The position numbers and the translations under genes are program-made. A DNA stretch of 7,254 nt from an uncultured Selenomonadales bacterium. GTDB lineage: Bacteria > Bacillota > Negativicutes > Selenomonadales > Selenomonadaceae. Below the pieces are notes generated by a model. That model had not been told where the DNA came from, did not search any database, and saw only the letters and a list, made by a program, of their open reading frames with translations. Positions 5,627 to 7,254 of the stretch are shown one piece after another. Position 1 is the first letter of the stretch; each line of letters starts with the position of its first letter. The stretch covers positions 1 through 7,254 of the forward strand of contig CALGGP010000065.1 of the NCBI GenBank assembly GCA_937915885.1, read 5' to 3'.

Positions 5627-7029
5627 TGACGGCCTTCGATAAATTTTTTGCCGACACGTATGAACTCGTCGACACGATAAAATCATCCGAGGACAGTTTT
5701 ATCGCAGTCGTCTACGACAGGCGTGCCGGGCATCTTTGCGTTATGAAGCGGCGCGCGCTCCGTTCGAGGGAGCTTTACACACTTCTAAAGACTTGCGACA
5801 ATGCGCATCTGCCGAAAATTTATCGGCTGTTCGAGCAGGACGGCAATCTGATTGTCATCGAAGAACACATTGACGGTGCAACGCTCGAGGAGATGTTGAA
5901 GTATCAGCCGACCGCCTTCGACGAGCCGACCGTCTTAAATATTCTCGACCAGCTTTGCGACGGGCTGATTGCGCTCCACGAAAAAAATATAATTTATCGC
6001 GACCTCAAGCCGTCAAACATCATGCTCGATCGAAACAACGTCGTCAAGCTGATTGATTTTGGGATTGCGCGGATATTCAAACCCGACGCCGACGCCGATA
6101 CGGAATTTCTTGGCACGCGCGGATATGCGGCGCCCGAGCAGTTCGGATTTTTTGATCTTGGTCAGACCGACGTGCGCAGCGATATTTACGCCCTTGCCGT
6201 CACGGTCAAGCGGTTGCTGGGCGACGAGTACGACGGTCGATTGTTGCCGGTGCTCAATCGTTGCACGTCGTTGAATCCGAAGGAGCGCTATCAATCGATT
6301 GCCGATCTCGTTCACGCCGTCAAACGCACTCGGACGTTGCGGATCGTCAAGCGGCTCGGGCTGATTGCGGCAATGACTTCAATAGTTTTTGTGATGCCTC
6401 AACCGATCAATTTCGAGCCGAAGTCGGAGCCGACACCCGTAAAAAAATTTTCGGCACCCGTCGAAGAAAAAATCGTTGAGAAAAAAGCCGTCGAAATTCC
6501 GATTGAAGAGCCGCCTCCGACGGTCGACGACGCGGTTGCCGATCAATTGATCGATTTCGTCAAAAATCAACGATTCGAGCCGACGATCGAAAAAATTTCC
6601 GTCGAGCCGCCTCAACCGACGCCCGAAGTTGCGAAACGAGCGGAGATGTTTTTGTACATCAACGGCGCGATCAGTCCGAATCGAAGTCCGCACAGCACGG
6701 CAGGCGAGCTTATTCTCGACGACGTTAAAAATTGGCGGCGCGACGAGAAAGGCAATCTGCTTTTTCCCGCCGATTGGACAGCCGCGTTGAGGATTGAAAA
6801 TCACACGGCGCGCGATCTGATCAATGTTCGCATCACGGTCGACTTCGACGATAACGACGAGATCATCATTGAGCCCGCCGACATCAAAGCGGGCGCAAGC
6901 GTCGATATCGACATTCCGATTGCGAACAAAGCGGCGTTGAGCGACGACTACGGGCAATTGTCGATAGCGTTGACGGCGGACGGCGCGGATATTCCGATAC
7001 TCATTCGCGATATTGAGCTTAAGACTTGA
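5626..7029 (+). CDS. Transmembrane eukaryotic-like Ser/Thr protein kinase with an outer beta domain
   Basis: A 467-residue kinase. The N-terminal catalytic domain (about 11-235) should phosphorylate proteins on Ser or Thr in the cytoplasm. Visible elements are Lys41 (CVMK), Glu49 (helix C), the catalytic loop YRDLKPSN (124-131, Tyr replacing the His of HRD; Asp126, Lys128, Asn131), DFG (144-146), GTRGYAAPE (163-171), DIYALAV (186-192) and Arg221. The Gly-rich loop has no GxGxxG. A basic stretch (KRTRTLRIVKR) and a short hydrophobic segment (244-257) suggest one membrane crossing, followed by a Pro/Glu/Lys-rich stalk (259-335) and a beta-rich C-terminal domain (337-467) outside the membrane. 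No PASTA repeats are present. The start is an ATG with GCGAGG 5 bp upstream. It is divergent from the HTH gene (35-bp gap). Its 3' end is duplicated downstream and overlaps by 11 bp a convergent reading frame. Confidence 0.9.
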   Translation: MTAFDKFFADTYELVDTIKSSEDSFIAVVYDRRAGHLCVMKRRALRSRELYTLLKTCDNAHLPKIYRLFEQDGNLIVIEEHIDGATLEEMLKYQPTAFDEPTVLNILDQLCDGLIALHEKNIIYRDLKPSNIMLDRNNVVKLIDFGIARIFKPDADADTEFLGTRGYAAPEQFGFFDLGQTDVRSDIYALAVTVKRLLGDEYDGRLLPVLNRCTSLNPKERYQSIADLVHAVKRTRTLRIVKRLGLIAAMTSIVFVMPQPINFEPKSEPTPVKKFSAPVEEKIVEKKAVEIPIEEPPPTVDDAVADQLIDFVKNQRFEPTIEKISVEPPQPTPEVAKRAEMFLYINGAISPNRSPHSTAGELILDDVKNWRRDEKGNLLFPADWTAALRIENHTARDLINVRITVDFDDNDEIIIEPADIKAGASVDIDIPIANKAALSDDYGQLSIALTADGADIPILIRDIELKT

Positions 7030-7096
7030 CGTCGATCTGTTTGAATTTGACGCCGAGAACGCGCTCGAACTCGTAAAGCCGATCCAATTCTTTTGG
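6956..7096. repeat. Direct repeat copy 1 (kinase 3' end plus following DNA)
   Basis: These 141 bp recur at 7114-7254, an offset of 158 bp. Alignment by hand gives 7 mismatches, all between 6983 and 6999; the 27 bp before and the 97 bp after are identical. Copy 1 covers the last 24 codons and stop of the kinase gene and 67 bp beyond. Confidence 0.95.
7019..7096 (-). pseudogene. Duplicate 3' end of the convergent gene
   Basis: The same 25 C-terminal residues and TAA stop as at 7177-7254, identical in sequence, lie here antisense to the end of the kinase gene. Upstream the frame stays open through the 17-bp spacer and antisense to the copy 2 kinase tail, with an ATG at 7162-7160 that would give a 47-residue product. 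No clear ribosome binding site was found for it. It is either a duplicated fragment or the true gene end, with copy 2 being the fragment. Confidence 0.4.
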
Positions 7097-7100
7097 ATCG
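7080..7100. other. Perfect 8-bp inverted repeat at the repeat junction
   Basis: CGATCCAA (7080-7087) and TTGGATCG (7093-7100) flank the loop TTCTT. The last base shared by both repeat copies (7096) lies in the right arm, and the window itself ends at the matching base of copy 2. No T run follows, so it is not a clear terminator, although it lies 51 bp after the kinase stop. Confidence 0.5.
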
Positions 7101-7115
7101 ACGAGCGTGCTCAAA

Positions 7116-7187
7116 TTGTCGATAGCGTTGACGGCGGACGACGAAGACCTTCCTATGCTCATTCGCGATATTGAGCTTAAGACTTGA
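7116..7187 (+). pseudogene. Headless second copy of the kinase C-terminal tail, variant sequence
   Basis: This frame reads LSIALTADDEDLPMLIRDIE and then LKT and a stop. It matches the end of the kinase upstream (LSIALTADGADIPILIRDIE, then LKT) except at four positions. The frame opens only at 7077, after a TAA, and has no kinase sequence before it and no credible start, so it cannot be a whole gene here. The changes are conservative (Ile to Leu, Ile to Met), which suggests a tail from a related kinase gene rather than random decay. An assembly join at a contig end would give the same picture. Confidence 0.6.
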
Positions 7188-7254
7188 CGTCGATCTGTTT
7201 GAATTTGACGCCGAGAACGCGCTCGAACTCGTAAAGCCGATCCAATTCTTTTGG
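7177..7254 (-). CDS. C-terminal end of a convergent gene, cut by the window edge
   Basis: On the minus strand the last 25 residues of a protein are visible (PKELDRLYEFERVLGVKFKQ, then IDVKS) with a TAA stop at 7179-7177; the frame is open to the edge. The segment looks like a normal amphipathic helix followed by a strand. I do not recognise the family. Its stop lies 11 bp inside the end of the kinase-tail copy, the same convergent overlap as at copy 1. This copy is the better candidate for the intact gene because nothing interrupts it within the window. Confidence 0.42.
   Translation of the reverse strand, partial: PKELDRLYEFERVLGVKFKQIDVKS

Larger units (their letters stand above)
7114..7254. 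repeat. Direct repeat copy 2, running to the window edge
   Basis: This matches 6956-7096 with 7 differences confined to 7141-7157. Only 17 bp (7097-7113) separate it from copy 1. Because the window ends while the copies still match, its true right border is unknown. Confidence 0.95.

Noticed and set aside
6379..6957. A 192-residue open frame on the minus strand
   Set aside because: It is antisense to the kinase stalk and outer domain and is full of Arg, Asp and Phe runs, with no start signal.
6956..7254. CRISPR array
   Set aside because: Only two copies of a 141-bp coding repeat with a 17-bp spacer; no short palindromic repeats or cas genes.
1..7254. tRNA, rRNA, riboswitch or insertion sequence
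   Set aside because: No cloverleaf, rRNA segment, leader motif, transposase or terminal inverted repeat was recognised on either strand.

Overview
The window is a stretch of bacterial chromosome, GC-rich by eye (just over half G+C) but studded with AT patches of the form AAAATTTT. Gene types and protein style suggest a Firmicute, most likely one of the Negativicutes (Selenomonas-like). The pointers are a CydC-type ABC exporter half, a 176-residue flavin reductase of a Firmicutes type, a short Lys-initiated lipoprotein signal with a perfect lipobox, and a divergent pair of an HTH regulator and a membrane Ser/Thr kinase. This placement is inference from protein style only; there is no rRNA or other marker.

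Layout. 1-206: no gene I can support. 207-1622 (-): a CydC-like ABC transporter subunit that lacks the usual N-terminal residues. A 59-bp gap with a good sigma-70-type promoter separates it from the divergent flavin reductase gene (1682-2212, +), which ends in an intrinsic terminator. 2271-2316: a dyad and an extended -10 promoter for a three-gene, tightly spaced + strand operon. It encodes a membrane-anchored protein with helical repeats (2352-3014), a 580-residue multi-domain lipoprotein (3028-4770) and a four-helix membrane protein (4784-5173). The operon converges on, and overlaps by 15 bp, an HTH regulator gene (5159-5590, -). That gene is divergent, with a 35-bp gap, from a transmembrane eukaryotic-like Ser/Thr kinase (5626-7029, +).

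The right end is the oddest part. The last 74 bp of the kinase gene and the following 67 bp recur as a second copy 158 bp downstream. The copies are identical except for 7 changes packed into 17 bp, which alter the encoded kinase tail from GADIPI to DEDLPM. The complementary strand encodes the C-terminus of a convergent gene, present in both copies. The window ends inside copy 2, so this may be a paralogous kinase locus, a recombination scar or an assembly artefact.

How the genes may work together (inference): the kinase has a cytoplasmic catalytic domain, one membrane segment, a Pro/Glu-rich stalk and an outer beta-rich domain, and the HTH protein next to it probably regulates the pair. The neighbouring operon builds envelope proteins, one of which carries a similar-looking beta domain, so the kinase may sense the envelope. 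No direct functional link is shown by the sequence. CydC and the flavin reductase both relate to redox balance, but each has its own transcription unit.
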